DNA of 64,000 nucleotides, taken from contig NZ_CP010976.1 of NCBI RefSeq assembly GCF_000949425.1, positions 3,162,001 to 3,226,000 on the forward strand, written 5' to 3'. The notes under the pieces are model-generated. The model searched no databases, was not told the DNA's origin, and saw only the letters and a list, made by a program, of their open reading frames with translations. This DNA comes from Paenibacillus sp. IHBB 10380 (lineage in GTDB: Bacteria; Bacillota; Bacilli; Paenibacillales; Paenibacillaceae). Position 1 is the stretch's first letter. Each line of letters starts with the position of its first letter. A program made the translations under genes and the position numbers. Of this stretch, positions 34,311 to 43,498 are shown piece by piece.

Positions 34311-35930
34311 ATGTCTAGGTCCATTTCCATCTTCGATACAACTTTACGTGATGGTACCCAAGGAGAAGGCGTAAGCTTATCAGCAGATGACAAGCTCAAA
34401 ATCGCCAAGAAACTCGACGATCTCGGTGTCCATTATATTGAAGGTGGTATCCCAGGAAGCAACAGCAAAGATATTGAATTTTTCAAACGAGTTCAAGAGC
34501 TGGGGCTACGAGCTAAAATCACTGCATTCGGAAACACCCGTCGTAAAAACACAGAAGCAGAACATGATGGTAATCTGAAAAGCATCATTGAATCAGGTGC
34601 ACAGGCGGCTACGTTAGTTGGAAAGTCATGGGATTTCCATGTGCATACTGCACTGCAGACCACATTAGATGAGAACTTAGCCATGATCTTTGATTCGATT
34701 GCTTATTTGAAGAGACATGAACTTGAAGTCATCTTTGATGCCGAACATTTCTTTGATGGTTATAAGAAGAACTCAGAATATGCTGTGTCTGTTCTAAGAG
34801 AAGCTAAGGCTGCTGGGGCAGATTGGATTGTCATGTGTGATACGAATGGCGGAACATTACCTCACGAAATTCACGGTATTATCACTGAGCTTCAATCACA
34901 ACTACCCGGAGCGAATCTTGGGATTCATACGCATAACGATTGTGAACTTGCTGTCGCAAACACGTTAAGTGCTGTTCAAGCAGGAGCCAGACAAATTCAA
35001 GGCACAATGAACGGTTATGGTGAACGCTGCGGTAATGCTAATCTCTGCTCTATCATCCCCACATTACAGCTTAAGATGGACTATGAATGCATAGGAGATG
35101 ACTCTCTTAAGCAACTTTCTAACACTGCACGATACGTTAGTGAAATTGCTAATGTGCATATGCCGATTAATCAGCCTTATGTAGGTAACGCAGCTTTTGC
35201 CCATAAGGGAGGCATCCATGTCTCTGCAATCCTTAGAGATTCACGTACCTACGAACATATTTCACCAGAACTAGTAGGTAATAAACAACGAGTCCTCGTA
35301 TCAGAGTTGGCTGGTCAGAGTAATATTCTGTCCAAAGCACAAGAAATGGGGCTGGAATTTGACCCCAACAACGAACAGTCCCGTAAAGTCATTGATAAAA
35401 TAAAAGGACTAGAACATCAAGGATATCAATTCGAAGCTGCGGACGCTTCCTTAGAGCTTTTACTCCGTGAAGCTAATGGACAAATATCCGAGCTATTTAG
35501 TTTCGAATCCTTCAAAATGCTTGTTGAAAAAAGTGCAGGTAAACCTGTCGTTTCTGAAGCATTTGTTAAATTGAAAATTGACGGGCAAAGCGTATACACA
35601 GCAGCAGAAGGAAATGGTCCTGTTAATGCACTCGATAATGCCCTACGGAAGGCTCTTGTTCAATCCTTTCCAGCGCTTCAAGAAATGCATCTATCTGACT
35701 ACAAGGTTCGTGTCTTAGATGAGCAAGAAGCGACAGCAGCTAAAGTACGTGTTCTTATTGAATCCAAGAATTTAGATAGTACATGGAATACTGTGGGCGT
35801 ATCTGGAAATGTAATTGAAGCCAGTTGGGAAGCATTAGTAGACAGTATGAGGTATGCACTCATAGGTCAGATTGGGCAAGTTGAGAAGCTTCCCAATAAT
35901 GAAGGACAACACGGTCTTATCAATCATTAA
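34311..35930 (+). CDS. cimA: (R)-citramalate synthase
   Basis: A 539-residue enzyme of the isopropylmalate synthase family that condenses pyruvate with acetyl-CoA, giving isoleucine precursors independent of threonine. The HMGL-like barrel has DTTLRDGTQGEGVSLS, VMCDTNGGTLPHE, HTHNDCELAVAN and NGYGERCGNANL. The C-terminal regulatory domain (about 400-520) includes VYTAAEGNGPVNALDNALRKAL, where isoleucine usually binds. The RDGTQGEG sequence fits the CimA branch and not LeuA (usually RDGEQS). The ATG follows AAAGGAGG. It is monocistronic, ending at strong hairpins. Confidence 0.9.
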   Translation: MSRSISIFDTTLRDGTQGEGVSLSADDKLKIAKKLDDLGVHYIEGGIPGSNSKDIEFFKRVQELGLRAKITAFGNTRRKNTEAEHDGNLKSIIESGAQAATLVGKSWDFHVHTALQTTLDENLAMIFDSIAYLKRHELEVIFDAEHFFDGYKKNSEYAVSVLREAKAAGADWIVMCDTNGGTLPHEIHGIITELQSQLPGANLGIHTHNDCELAVANTLSAVQAGARQIQGTMNGYGERCGNANLCSIIPTLQLKMDYECIGDDSLKQLSNTARYVSEIANVHMPINQPYVGNAAFAHKGGIHVSAILRDSRTYEHISPELVGNKQRVLVSELAGQSNILSKAQEMGLEFDPNNEQSRKVIDKIKGLEHQGYQFEAADASLELLLREANGQISELFSFESFKMLVEKSAGKPVVSEAFVKLKIDGQSVYTAAEGNGPVNALDNALRKALVQSFPALQEMHLSDYKVRVLDEQEATAAKVRVLIESKNLDSTWNTVGVSGNVIEASWEALVDSMRYALIGQIGQVEKLPNNEGQHGLINH

Positions 35931-35934
35931 ATGA

Positions 35935-36015
35935 ATGATTATTGGGCATCAGCTTAGCTGATGCCCAATAATCATAACGAACAGGCTGCAGATCATGATC
36001 TGCAGCCTGTCTTTT
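35935..36015 (+). terminator. Twin perfect hairpins after cimA
   Basis: The first hairpin has 20-bp arms (ATGATTATTGGGCATCAGCT with its complement) and a 1-base loop as drawn. Five bases later a 30-base perfect palindrome (35981-36010; ACAGGCTGCAGATCA and complement) is followed by CTTTT. The second fits a classical terminator for cimA. Confidence 0.85.
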
Positions 36016-36050
36016 ATGAAACGGTAGAGAAATCATCTATCGTTTCATAA
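36014..36050. terminator. Hairpin downstream of the Lpl-type binding-protein gene
   Basis: TTATGAAACG and CGTTTCATAA pair around a 17-base loop, 11 bases after the stop of the minus-strand binding-protein gene. It probably ends that transcript. Confidence 0.6.
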
Positions 36051-36060
36051 TCATGTGAAA

Positions 36061-37719
36061 TTATTTTACAGTTACAGATTTGAACCAATCATTAACTTCT
36101 TTCGTAACTTGTTCCCCGCCATTTGATTTCCAGTTGGCAACAAATTCGTCAAAAGCATCTACTGGCAGCTTGCCATATATGATTTTGTTGAATGTTTCCA
36201 GCTCAGACTGGCCTAGAAGGTTCCACTTCGAAATCATCGTTGGTGTCGCAGCACCTGTAAAGAAGTTTTGCTTGCGAACGTCCATTTGTGACATAACGAC
36301 TTTCGCTGCATCCCAGTTTTCAGGTTTGCGGAATTCTGCGAGTTGCTTCTCGTAAGGTGTTTCTGGCTTCTCACCGTCCGCAAGCTTAACCAATGTTTTC
36401 ATATAAAGGTCTGGAATCCGCGCAGGTGCGGTTATGAATGTGAAGTCGATTTTTTCTGTGTTGACCTTCGGTTTTCCGTCCACCATGTCCCAGTCGTACC
36501 CTTGAGCAAAGCCGTGTTCATATTTGCTTCCGGCTGGTGGGTTGGCCAAGTTGTCCAACATATAGTTGTAATATAGGAAAAATGCTTCCGGATGTTTGGC
36601 ATCTTTATTAATCATGAAGCTGCTGTTCACTCCGGAGTTTTGCCACTTGGTTCCAATTAATCCATCTGGGCCTGCTGGAACAGGATAGGCTTTATATTTC
36701 GATCCTTTGACGTTTTTCTGCAAATCCGGAGCCGGCCAGTCTGGAACCCAGTTTGCTCCTGGCAGAACACCTGCATTTCCTTTTGTCCAGATTTCTGCCG
36801 CTTTATTCTCATCCCATAAAGCCGAATCGGGATGAATATAGCCTTTGTTCATCCATTCTTGCAGCTTAGCGAGTGCTTGCTTAGCTCCAGGATTCGTCGA
36901 ACCATATTCGAGATTTCCAGCTGCGTCCTTATTCCATTGCTCATGAACCGATCCGTATGCCCCGAACAACCAATCGAGCCCACCTAACCATGTGTTCGTT
37001 TTGTTTTTCAAGGAAATCGCGAGTGGATAGACGTCCTTCGGAGCAAGACCGTCTGGGTTCTCATTCTTGAATTTGTCCATCACATTCTCTAATTCCGCGA
37101 TCGTCTTGGGAGCCGAAAGATTCAGCTTTTCCATCCAATCTTCCCGGAGCCATAACAACGTATCGTCATTGTCCGTATATTCAAGAATTGGCACATTATA
37201 TTTCTTGCCATCCCTCATGAAAGGGTACCACAGTTCCGGATTTTTGACGGCATGGTCTTTCCAAATTTGATTGGCGTACTTATCAAATAACTCATCGATT
37301 GCAACGAACTGGCCGGAATCGATCAGTTGGTTAGTCATGATAGCGTCATTTGGTACGTATACGAAATCAGGCATCTTCTCGCCTGAAGCAATAGCGAGCT
37401 GAAGTTGTTGCTTATATTGATCCGCGCCGGCTGGGTACCAGGTATCCTTATGCTTCATTCCTAACTGTTCTAGCATCCAACGGTCGTGGACATTGTTTTC
37501 TCTGGTGTCGCCATTGGTGTATTTCTTCGGCGCGGCGAACATGACGACGGTGCTGATGTCGATCGGTGGATCATATTTACCCTTAGCGAATGCACTATCG
37601 GCTACGCTTACATCCTTTGTTACAGCATTTCCGTTCTCACTGGGCGTTCCGTTACAGGCTGTGACCACGATGAGTGCCATGATCGAGAGCAACATCCATG
37701 ATTTTCTGAATTTCCCCAT
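36061..37719 (-). CDS. Carbohydrate ABC transporter substrate-binding lipoprotein (LplA/YtcQ type)
   Basis: A 552-residue family 1 extracellular binding protein. The signal peptide ends in the lipobox IVVTAC (Cys at about residue 22). The long Paenibacillus/Bacillus LplA-type body has DDTLLWLREDWMEKLNLSAPKTIAELENVMDKFKNENP, the usual hinge block. It should bind an oligosaccharide for the two permeases encoded at 41.4-43.2 kb. The start ATG has GTAGGGAG upstream. It follows the YesN-type regulator by 105 bases on the same strand. No ATPase is encoded here, so a shared MsmX-type ATPase is expected. Confidence 0.88.
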   Translation of the reverse strand: MGKFRKSWMLLSIMALIVVTACNGTPSENGNAVTKDVSVADSAFAKGKYDPPIDISTVVMFAAPKKYTNGDTRENNVHDRWMLEQLGMKHKDTWYPAGADQYKQQLQLAIASGEKMPDFVYVPNDAIMTNQLIDSGQFVAIDELFDKYANQIWKDHAVKNPELWYPFMRDGKKYNVPILEYTDNDDTLLWLREDWMEKLNLSAPKTIAELENVMDKFKNENPDGLAPKDVYPLAISLKNKTNTWLGGLDWLFGAYGSVHEQWNKDAAGNLEYGSTNPGAKQALAKLQEWMNKGYIHPDSALWDENKAAEIWTKGNAGVLPGANWVPDWPAPDLQKNVKGSKYKAYPVPAGPDGLIGTKWQNSGVNSSFMINKDAKHPEAFFLYYNYMLDNLANPPAGSKYEHGFAQGYDWDMVDGKPKVNTEKIDFTFITAPARIPDLYMKTLVKLADGEKPETPYEKQLAEFRKPENWDAAKVVMSQMDVRKQNFFTGAATPTMISKWNLLGQSELETFNKIIYGKLPVDAFDEFVANWKSNGGEQVTKEVNDWFKSVTVK

Positions 37720-37824
37720 TTTTCATTTCTCCCTACTGTGTATGATCATTACATGTGTAACCTTATCAAGTTTTGGGGGAGATCATCTATATGAGTTTAT
37801 TAGTTTCTATAGGACTCTGTCATG

Positions 37825-39435
37825 CTATTTATTGTTGTCTCTATATTCCTGTGGCGTTACCCCAAACTGGCGTTTAAACACTTTGATAAAGTAAGCTGGG
37901 TCCATATATCCAATCTCCATGCTAATCTCATATACTTTTTTATTTGTAGTCTTAAGCTTATAGCAAGCACGATCCATTCGAAGATGTGACACGTAATCAC
38001 TTATTCCTTCACCCGTTTCAATCTTATAAATTTTGGACAAATGCGTCGGATGTAAATTCACATGATCAGCCAATACACGTAATGAAACATCTAGATGTAA
38101 ATTTTTATCTGTAAATTCTTGGATTTTTTTCACATAGAGAGAACGAATGTCTTTGATTTCATTAGAGGTCCCCTCTTTCAATTTACCAAGTACGCCAAGA
38201 GACCACTTTCTTAGCTTACTGATGGAAGCGAAAGCATCCCCACTCTGCAACGGTTCGATATCCGTCCCAAGTAAACTAACCAGAGTATGACCATTCCGGT
38301 GTGCGAGATGAGTAAAAGAAGCAGAGATTAAAAATCCAGCCTCCATACAGTGTTCCCAGGATTCGGACCATTTTTCATCTAATTCCGCACATACTTCCAT
38401 CAGCTTTTCTTCAGCCGCATCCCAGCGCCCAGCCTCGAGTAAATTAATCAAAGAAGGAGGCATGTAGAGAACACCCAAAGGTCCTTGTGTAGCATTTTGC
38501 TCCAGGTCACTAACCCGCATAACGAATTCTCGCTCATCCCCTACAATCTGCCGAAAATAGGCTGAGGCCTTCCGAAAACGACTGGATAGCTGCTCCGGAA
38601 ATTTGAACCACTCCGTAATTACAATGGACAAAGATCCTTTCAAGAACTGTTTCACTTTATACTGAAGCTGCAAAGAAAGCTTCTCCAAAATGGTTTCTTT
38701 CCCTATGTCAGCGTCATTTCCCTTTAACTTAAGCAAGAACACAAGATACCCATGCTCCTCCTTAACGCCCCAGACCTCCATGAACTCGCCAATGATCTCT
38801 TCGGCCATATTCATGATCGCATATTCGATCAACGGTTGCCCATTGTTTTTATATTGTCCGAATTCTTCCTCCATTCGAACCAGCAGTAAGGCACACTCCC
38901 CATGATTGAACGGCAATCCGTAATCTTCAAGTTTCCGGCTCCATTCCTCTGCTGGCATCCGATGACCATGCAATGCGTCAAGGAGTAGCTGACCGCGCAG
39001 AATTGGCAGATTCTCTCGAAGGGTATATCGGGTACGCTCAAGGGAACTAATGGTTTCCCATTCCGTATTCAATTGATCGATCGCATTCTTGACTGCACCG
39101 AACAGTTCACTGTCTGTCGGTGGTTTCAATAGGTAATCCACTGCCTTATTCTGGACTGCCTTTTTAGCAAATTCAAAATCTGAATGACCAGACAATATAA
39201 TACATTTTATTTTTTTATCGCGTATCCGTATTCGTTCTATGAGCTCTATTCCTGTCATCTGGGGCATAAGAATATCCGATATCACAATATCGATAGGATG
39301 CGTATCGATGATTTGAAGCGCCTCATGTGCGGAATAAGCTTTATGAACATGTTCGATTCCGAGCGTATTCCAAGGCTTGTTCATCGCTAGGTTGTCTACC
39401 CAGTGAGCTTCATCGTCTACTATGATCATCTGCAT
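37825..39435 (-). CDS. YesN-type AraC-domain response regulator
   Basis: A 536-residue response regulator. The receiver domain (residues 1-120) has IIVDDEAHWVDNLA, the phospho-acceptor Asp in DIVISDILMPQMTGIELIE, and a Lys in LLKPPTD. A middle region of about 290 residues separates it from the C-terminal AraC helix-turn-helix (about 435-535: LHLDVSLRVLADHVNLHPTHLSKIYK, then YEISMEIGYMDPAYFIKVFKRQFGVTPQEYR). It should be phosphorylated by the kinase encoded upstream and switch on the neighbouring importer. ATG 39435 has AAGGAGA upstream and lies inside the last codons of the kinase gene. Confidence 0.9.
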   Translation of the reverse strand: MQMIIVDDEAHWVDNLAMNKPWNTLGIEHVHKAYSAHEALQIIDTHPIDIVISDILMPQMTGIELIERIRIRDKKIKCIILSGHSDFEFAKKAVQNKAVDYLLKPPTDSELFGAVKNAIDQLNTEWETISSLERTRYTLRENLPILRGQLLLDALHGHRMPAEEWSRKLEDYGLPFNHGECALLLVRMEEEFGQYKNNGQPLIEYAIMNMAEEIIGEFMEVWGVKEEHGYLVFLLKLKGNDADIGKETILEKLSLQLQYKVKQFLKGSLSIVITEWFKFPEQLSSRFRKASAYFRQIVGDEREFVMRVSDLEQNATQGPLGVLYMPPSLINLLEAGRWDAAEEKLMEVCAELDEKWSESWEHCMEAGFLISASFTHLAHRNGHTLVSLLGTDIEPLQSGDAFASISKLRKWSLGVLGKLKEGTSNEIKDIRSLYVKKIQEFTDKNLHLDVSLRVLADHVNLHPTHLSKIYKIETGEGISDYVSHLRMDRACYKLKTTNKKVYEISMEIGYMDPAYFIKVFKRQFGVTPQEYRDNNK

Positions 39436-41251
39436 GTTGTGTGTCTCCTTGTATGGTTGGATGATTATAATGTTCTTCTCCAGTTGGTATCTCCCAAATG
39501 ATCTCTGTCCGAAAACCACCCAGAGGCGATTTTTTGAAATATAGATAAGAGTTATTTCCGAATTGGTGAATGATCCTTTGATTCGTATTCCAAAGGCCAC
39601 AACCCATTTCCTCCTGCAAAGTCTCTCGCATTTTAAGATTTAACGCTTCATGTTGTTCTGGATTCAGCCCAGGTCCGTCATCATCGATGTACACCTTGCA
39701 GTAGCCATTTGATATCTCACCAGTGATCACAATTTTACCCGATGTATAAGATTTCCCTACCCCATGAATGACGGAGTTCTCCACAATAGGTTGTAGCATC
39801 AAGCGCGGTACAAATTGGGTCAACATCTCCTCGGAAATATTGATACGGTAATCGATTCTGCCGTTACGGAGCTTTTGGATATCTAAATAGTTAATGAGCA
39901 GTCGAATTTCTTCGTCCAAAGTGGCCGTTTCCCGTTCCATTCGAGTCGTGTAGCGGTAGTAGGCACTTAAGTTATATGCCATCGAAACAACGGCTTCCTC
40001 ATCCTTCATTTGGGCCATATTAATAATGTAACCTAGGCAGTTGTAGAGAAAATGCGGATTAATTTGAGCTTGCAGCTGCTTCAAAGTAGCTTCGCGTGCA
40101 CGAATCTTTTCATTGAACACATTTTCAATTAAGTCTTGAATTTGGCGTGACATATCATTAAAACGATAAAACAGAAACGAAAACTCATTTTGACCTTTTG
40201 TATGAAGCCGTACAGAATAGTCTCCTCGCTGTACGCGGCGCAAGCCGTTGATCAGTTTAGCGATTGGACGTTGAACGTTTCGGTATAGCAAAATCGATGC
40301 GGAAATACCAACAACGAAAAGTAAGAACATGGATAAATAGAATAAATTACGAGTGGATGATATCGGTCCCAATATTTGATCAAGTGGAACAACATCAACC
40401 AAATGCCAATCCAAGTAAGAGGATTTAACAGAACTCACTAAATAATTTTCACCATCCAACTTAACCACATGCTGCGTCGTGTCTTCTAGGGACTGCTCAT
40501 CCAAATAACGGATCAATTCACTTGATAGCTGCTTATCCGAGCTGCGATTCAGAATCGGAGTATCACCCTTGTGGTAAAAGAACGGGTCACCTTGCCCCCC
40601 AGCCTTGTACGTATCTAGCATGTTTTGAATATTTTCATAACTGAAGCTGGCTTCGATCACCAGATCGCTACCTGTCAACATACCTTGCTGAGCTACAGAA
40701 TCGGTATAGAACCAATAAAAGGCCTTTAGTTCATCAGGGGACTCGATTCCGCCATCACCGTACGACCATTTTCCATTCATATTACTTTTCAGATAATTCT
40801 CATTATACTCTGATAATTTATTATAATTGGAAATGACATCTTTGTTCTGTTGAGAATGTACGGCGTACCTAGCAGGCCATATACCCATCCCCCCAGACTG
40901 AAGCTGCATCTTTTCCTGAATCACATATCTTGTCTGCATGCGGTCATAACGATCTTCCCAGATGTTTAATCCGTTGAACTTCCTAACATTCGGATCTTTT
41001 GAAAAAATAAAAGTGAAATCCATCATCTGATTAATTCGTGAATCAATTTGACTGGATAAAAAAGTAAGTTGTTTGGCATTAGACATCTGTAGCTCTTTAC
41101 TTACAACATTAAATGTGACATCGTTGGAATACGTATACACGATAATAATCGGTATAAATAATACTATAATTAAACTGTTCATTTTGGCAAACAGATTAAA
41201 CCTCGACCGAGCCTTGTCTTTCACAAATCTAATACCTCTCCTTAGTTCCAT
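39410..41251 (-). CDS. YesM-type membrane sensor histidine kinase
   Basis: A 613-residue kinase. One membrane helix near residues 25-43, an extracellular dCache-like sensor of about 250 residues, and a second helix near 305-325 (LFYLSMFLLFVVGISASILLY) are followed by a HAMP linker, the His-kinase phosphorylation block QLQAQINPHFLYNCLGYI and an ATPase domain with LMLQPIVENSVIHGV, IDDDGPGL and GCGLWNTNQRI. It probably senses an extracellular sugar or its binding protein. The ATG at 41251 follows GGAGGAG. The response regulator gene overlaps its end by 26 bases. Confidence 0.9.
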   Translation of the reverse strand: MELRRGIRFVKDKARSRFNLFAKMNSLIIVLFIPIIIVYTYSNDVTFNVVSKELQMSNAKQLTFLSSQIDSRINQMMDFTFIFSKDPNVRKFNGLNIWEDRYDRMQTRYVIQEKMQLQSGGMGIWPARYAVHSQQNKDVISNYNKLSEYNENYLKSNMNGKWSYGDGGIESPDELKAFYWFYTDSVAQQGMLTGSDLVIEASFSYENIQNMLDTYKAGGQGDPFFYHKGDTPILNRSSDKQLSSELIRYLDEQSLEDTTQHVVKLDGENYLVSSVKSSYLDWHLVDVVPLDQILGPISSTRNLFYLSMFLLFVVGISASILLYRNVQRPIAKLINGLRRVQRGDYSVRLHTKGQNEFSFLFYRFNDMSRQIQDLIENVFNEKIRAREATLKQLQAQINPHFLYNCLGYIINMAQMKDEEAVVSMAYNLSAYYRYTTRMERETATLDEEIRLLINYLDIQKLRNGRIDYRINISEEMLTQFVPRLMLQPIVENSVIHGVGKSYTSGKIVITGEISNGYCKVYIDDDGPGLNPEQHEALNLKMRETLQEEMGCGLWNTNQRIIHQFGNNSYLYFKKSPLGGFRTEIIWEIPTGEEHYNHPTIQGDTQHADDHSRR

Positions 41252-41394
41252 AAAGGTCTCCTCCAGACTGATCTCCCCTAATATAACCATATCAATCCTA
41301 AGATTGTTATATAGTCAAACGTTAGAAATGCTTGATACTATATATATCAGAGATTCTCATTACACACAAAATAATTTTTGAACGGGAGAGAGCT

Positions 41395-42345
41395 ATGGAC
41401 GTGAATACTGCTCAGCAGATGAACCTCAAAACTACCCAAAGTACAAAAAGAAAAAGCAGCTATAAGCAACCATGGATGTTGCATTTCATGGTGCTACCAG
41501 CGGTCATATTAGTTTTTATTTTTTCTTATATCCCAATGACGGGTGTTATTATGGCGTTTAAAGATTATAAACCCGCACTGGGAATCGTCGATTCTCCGTG
41601 GGTTGGTCTGAAACATTTTCAATATATGTTGCAAAATGATTATTTCATACAAATTACGTGGAATACCCTATTCTTTGCTTGTACCAAGATGGTGATGAAC
41701 TTAATCATTCCATTTTTTTTCGCCTTATTATTGAATGAAGTAAGGAATATGGCACTTAAAAGATCCATTCAAACGCTTGTTTATCTGCCCCATTTTCTTT
41801 CTTGGGTCACCCTTTCAGGAATTTTGATTGATATGCTCGCCCAGACTGGCCTCATTAACCAGTTCATTTCAAATGTGTTTGGCATGAAGCCCATCTTCTT
41901 TTTAGGCGACGGCGCTTGGTTCCGATTTACCATCATTATTAGTGACGTCTGGAAGGAATTTGGATTCAATACGATCATTTTCTTAGCAGCCCTTTCTGGC
42001 ATTAATCCATCGCTATACGAAGCTGCCGAGGTCGATGGAGCGAACCGTTGGAAGCAAACGTTAAATATTACCATCCCTTCCCTTATACCTATCGCTATCG
42101 TTATCGCTACCTTAGCACTGGGAAATGTATTGAACGCAAACTTCGATCAGGTGTTCAACTTATATAGTCCGTTAGTTTATCAACATGGAGATATTATTGA
42201 TACATTCGTGTACAGAGAAGGTCTTCTTAGCGGGCAATTCAGCTTTGCAACTGCAGTCAGTCTAATCAAATCTGTAGTCAGCTTAATCTTAATCATTGTA
42301 TCTTATCGTCTCGCTTATAAATTTGCCGGGTATCGAATATTCTAG
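41395..42345 (+). CDS. Sugar ABC transporter permease (LplB/YteP type)
   Basis: A 316-residue inner permease with six helices, starting at ATG 41395 after CGGGAGAGAG. VLPAVILVFIFSYIPMTGVIMAFKDYKP is the standard N-terminus of the LplB group, and YEAAEVDGANRWKQTLNITIPSL is the EAA loop that contacts the ATPase. It pairs with the permease encoded 15 bases downstream and is divergent from the kinase gene, 143 bases apart. That spacing should hold the regulated promoter; I could not fix its elements with confidence. Confidence 0.9.
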   Translation: MDVNTAQQMNLKTTQSTKRKSSYKQPWMLHFMVLPAVILVFIFSYIPMTGVIMAFKDYKPALGIVDSPWVGLKHFQYMLQNDYFIQITWNTLFFACTKMVMNLIIPFFFALLLNEVRNMALKRSIQTLVYLPHFLSWVTLSGILIDMLAQTGLINQFISNVFGMKPIFFLGDGAWFRFTIIISDVWKEFGFNTIIFLAALSGINPSLYEAAEVDGANRWKQTLNITIPSLIPIAIVIATLALGNVLNANFDQVFNLYSPLVYQHGDIIDTFVYREGLLSGQFSFATAVSLIKSVVSLILIIVSYRLAYKFAGYRIF

Positions 42346-42360
42346 AAAGGATGACTACTT

Positions 42361-43233
42361 ATGTACTATAAAACACTGCCTTATAGAATATTCAGCATAT
42401 TCAACAATGTATTCTTGGCTACTCTTTCCATTCTTTGCTTGCTTCCCTTATATCACTTACTGATGGTATCCATGAGCTCAGCCGCCCCTGCCAATGCTGG
42501 CTTGGTTACATTTTGGCCGATAGGATTCACATTGGAAGCCTATGCACAAACGTTTAATAACGCTAATTTCCTTGCATCCTTGTGGGTATCCGTACAACGA
42601 ACAATACTTGGAACGGGACTTGCTTTGGTCGTTAATACCATTGCCGCTTATGCTCTCTCCAAAGAAACCCGTGTCTTTCGTGCACGCAACATCTATCTTT
42701 GGTATTTTGTCTTCACCATGCTGTTCACCGGCGGCCTGATTCCCGGCTATATCCTTATTCTCAAGCTTGGATTGATGAATTCCTTGATGGCACTTATCCT
42801 TCCAGGATTAGTTGCAGTCTTTAACATTATTCTGCTTCTGAATTTCTTCCGGGGTGTGCCTAAAGATCTCGAGGAGGCCGCCTTCATCGATGGAGCGGGC
42901 CAATTCCGAACCTTCTTTAGTATTTATTTACCACTCTCAATGCCGGTTATTGCGACTGTTTCGTTATTCATCATGGTAGGACATTGGAACGCGTATTTTG
43001 ACGGTATTATCTATATTAAAGATTCTGCGAAGCTCCCACTTGCGAGTTTCATGCAAACGATTATCGTTAAAGCAGATATGTCGTCGCTAGATGCGGCAGC
43101 CGTTGCTAGTCTATCTCAACGAACCATCCGAGCATCGCAGATCTTTATAAGTGCCTTGCCTATACTGCTGGTCTATCCTTTTCTGCAACGCTTCTTTGTA
43201 ACAGGGATTGTTGTCGGCGCTGTTAAAGAATAA
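42361..43233 (+). CDS. Sugar ABC transporter permease (LplC/YtcP type)
   Basis: A 290-residue permease, the partner of the preceding gene. LPLYHLLMVSMSS, then a six-helix body with TGGLIPGYILI and the EAA loop LEEAAFIDGAGQFRTFFSIYLPLSMP, identify the MalG/LplC family. The ATG is preceded by AAAGGATG. It ends seven bases before a copy of palindromic repeat A and a dead IS element, so the operon is probably only two genes. Confidence 0.9.
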   Translation: MYYKTLPYRIFSIFNNVFLATLSILCLLPLYHLLMVSMSSAAPANAGLVTFWPIGFTLEAYAQTFNNANFLASLWVSVQRTILGTGLALVVNTIAAYALSKETRVFRARNIYLWYFVFTMLFTGGLIPGYILILKLGLMNSLMALILPGLVAVFNIILLLNFFRGVPKDLEEAAFIDGAGQFRTFFSIYLPLSMPVIATVSLFIMVGHWNAYFDGIIYIKDSAKLPLASFMQTIIVKADMSSLDAAAVASLSQRTIRASQIFISALPILLVYPFLQRFFVTGIVVGAVKE

Positions 43234-43240
43234 GAATCAG

Positions 43241-43436
43241 TTGATAAATGACCGCTACGCGGATGGATTGTCCTTCCGATCGCTGTTGCCCCCAAATTTT
43301 TTTGAATATACCGCTGTTAGCGGTTAAAATTCAGGGGCAAAGGCGAACGCTACGCTTCTTCACGACAATTCCATCCTCTCCGCTACAATCAGCATAGAAT
43401 TCTATTTTCAGCAAGCACTGATTATGAATTAGAGCC
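43241..43436. repeat. Dispersed palindromic repeat A, copy 3 (short form)
   Basis: The same family as at 1681 and 24047, with the 3' tail ending GATTATGAATTAGAGCC. The internal 40-base module is absent: GGGGCAA is joined directly to AGGCGAACGC. The central hairpin is the most perfect of the three (CCGCTGTTAGCGG). Confidence 0.85.
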
Positions 43437-43498
43437 GTAGATACAACAATATATATCTCCTAAAGGAGTAACAACAAAGGGGCTGTCCCATAAGTAGA

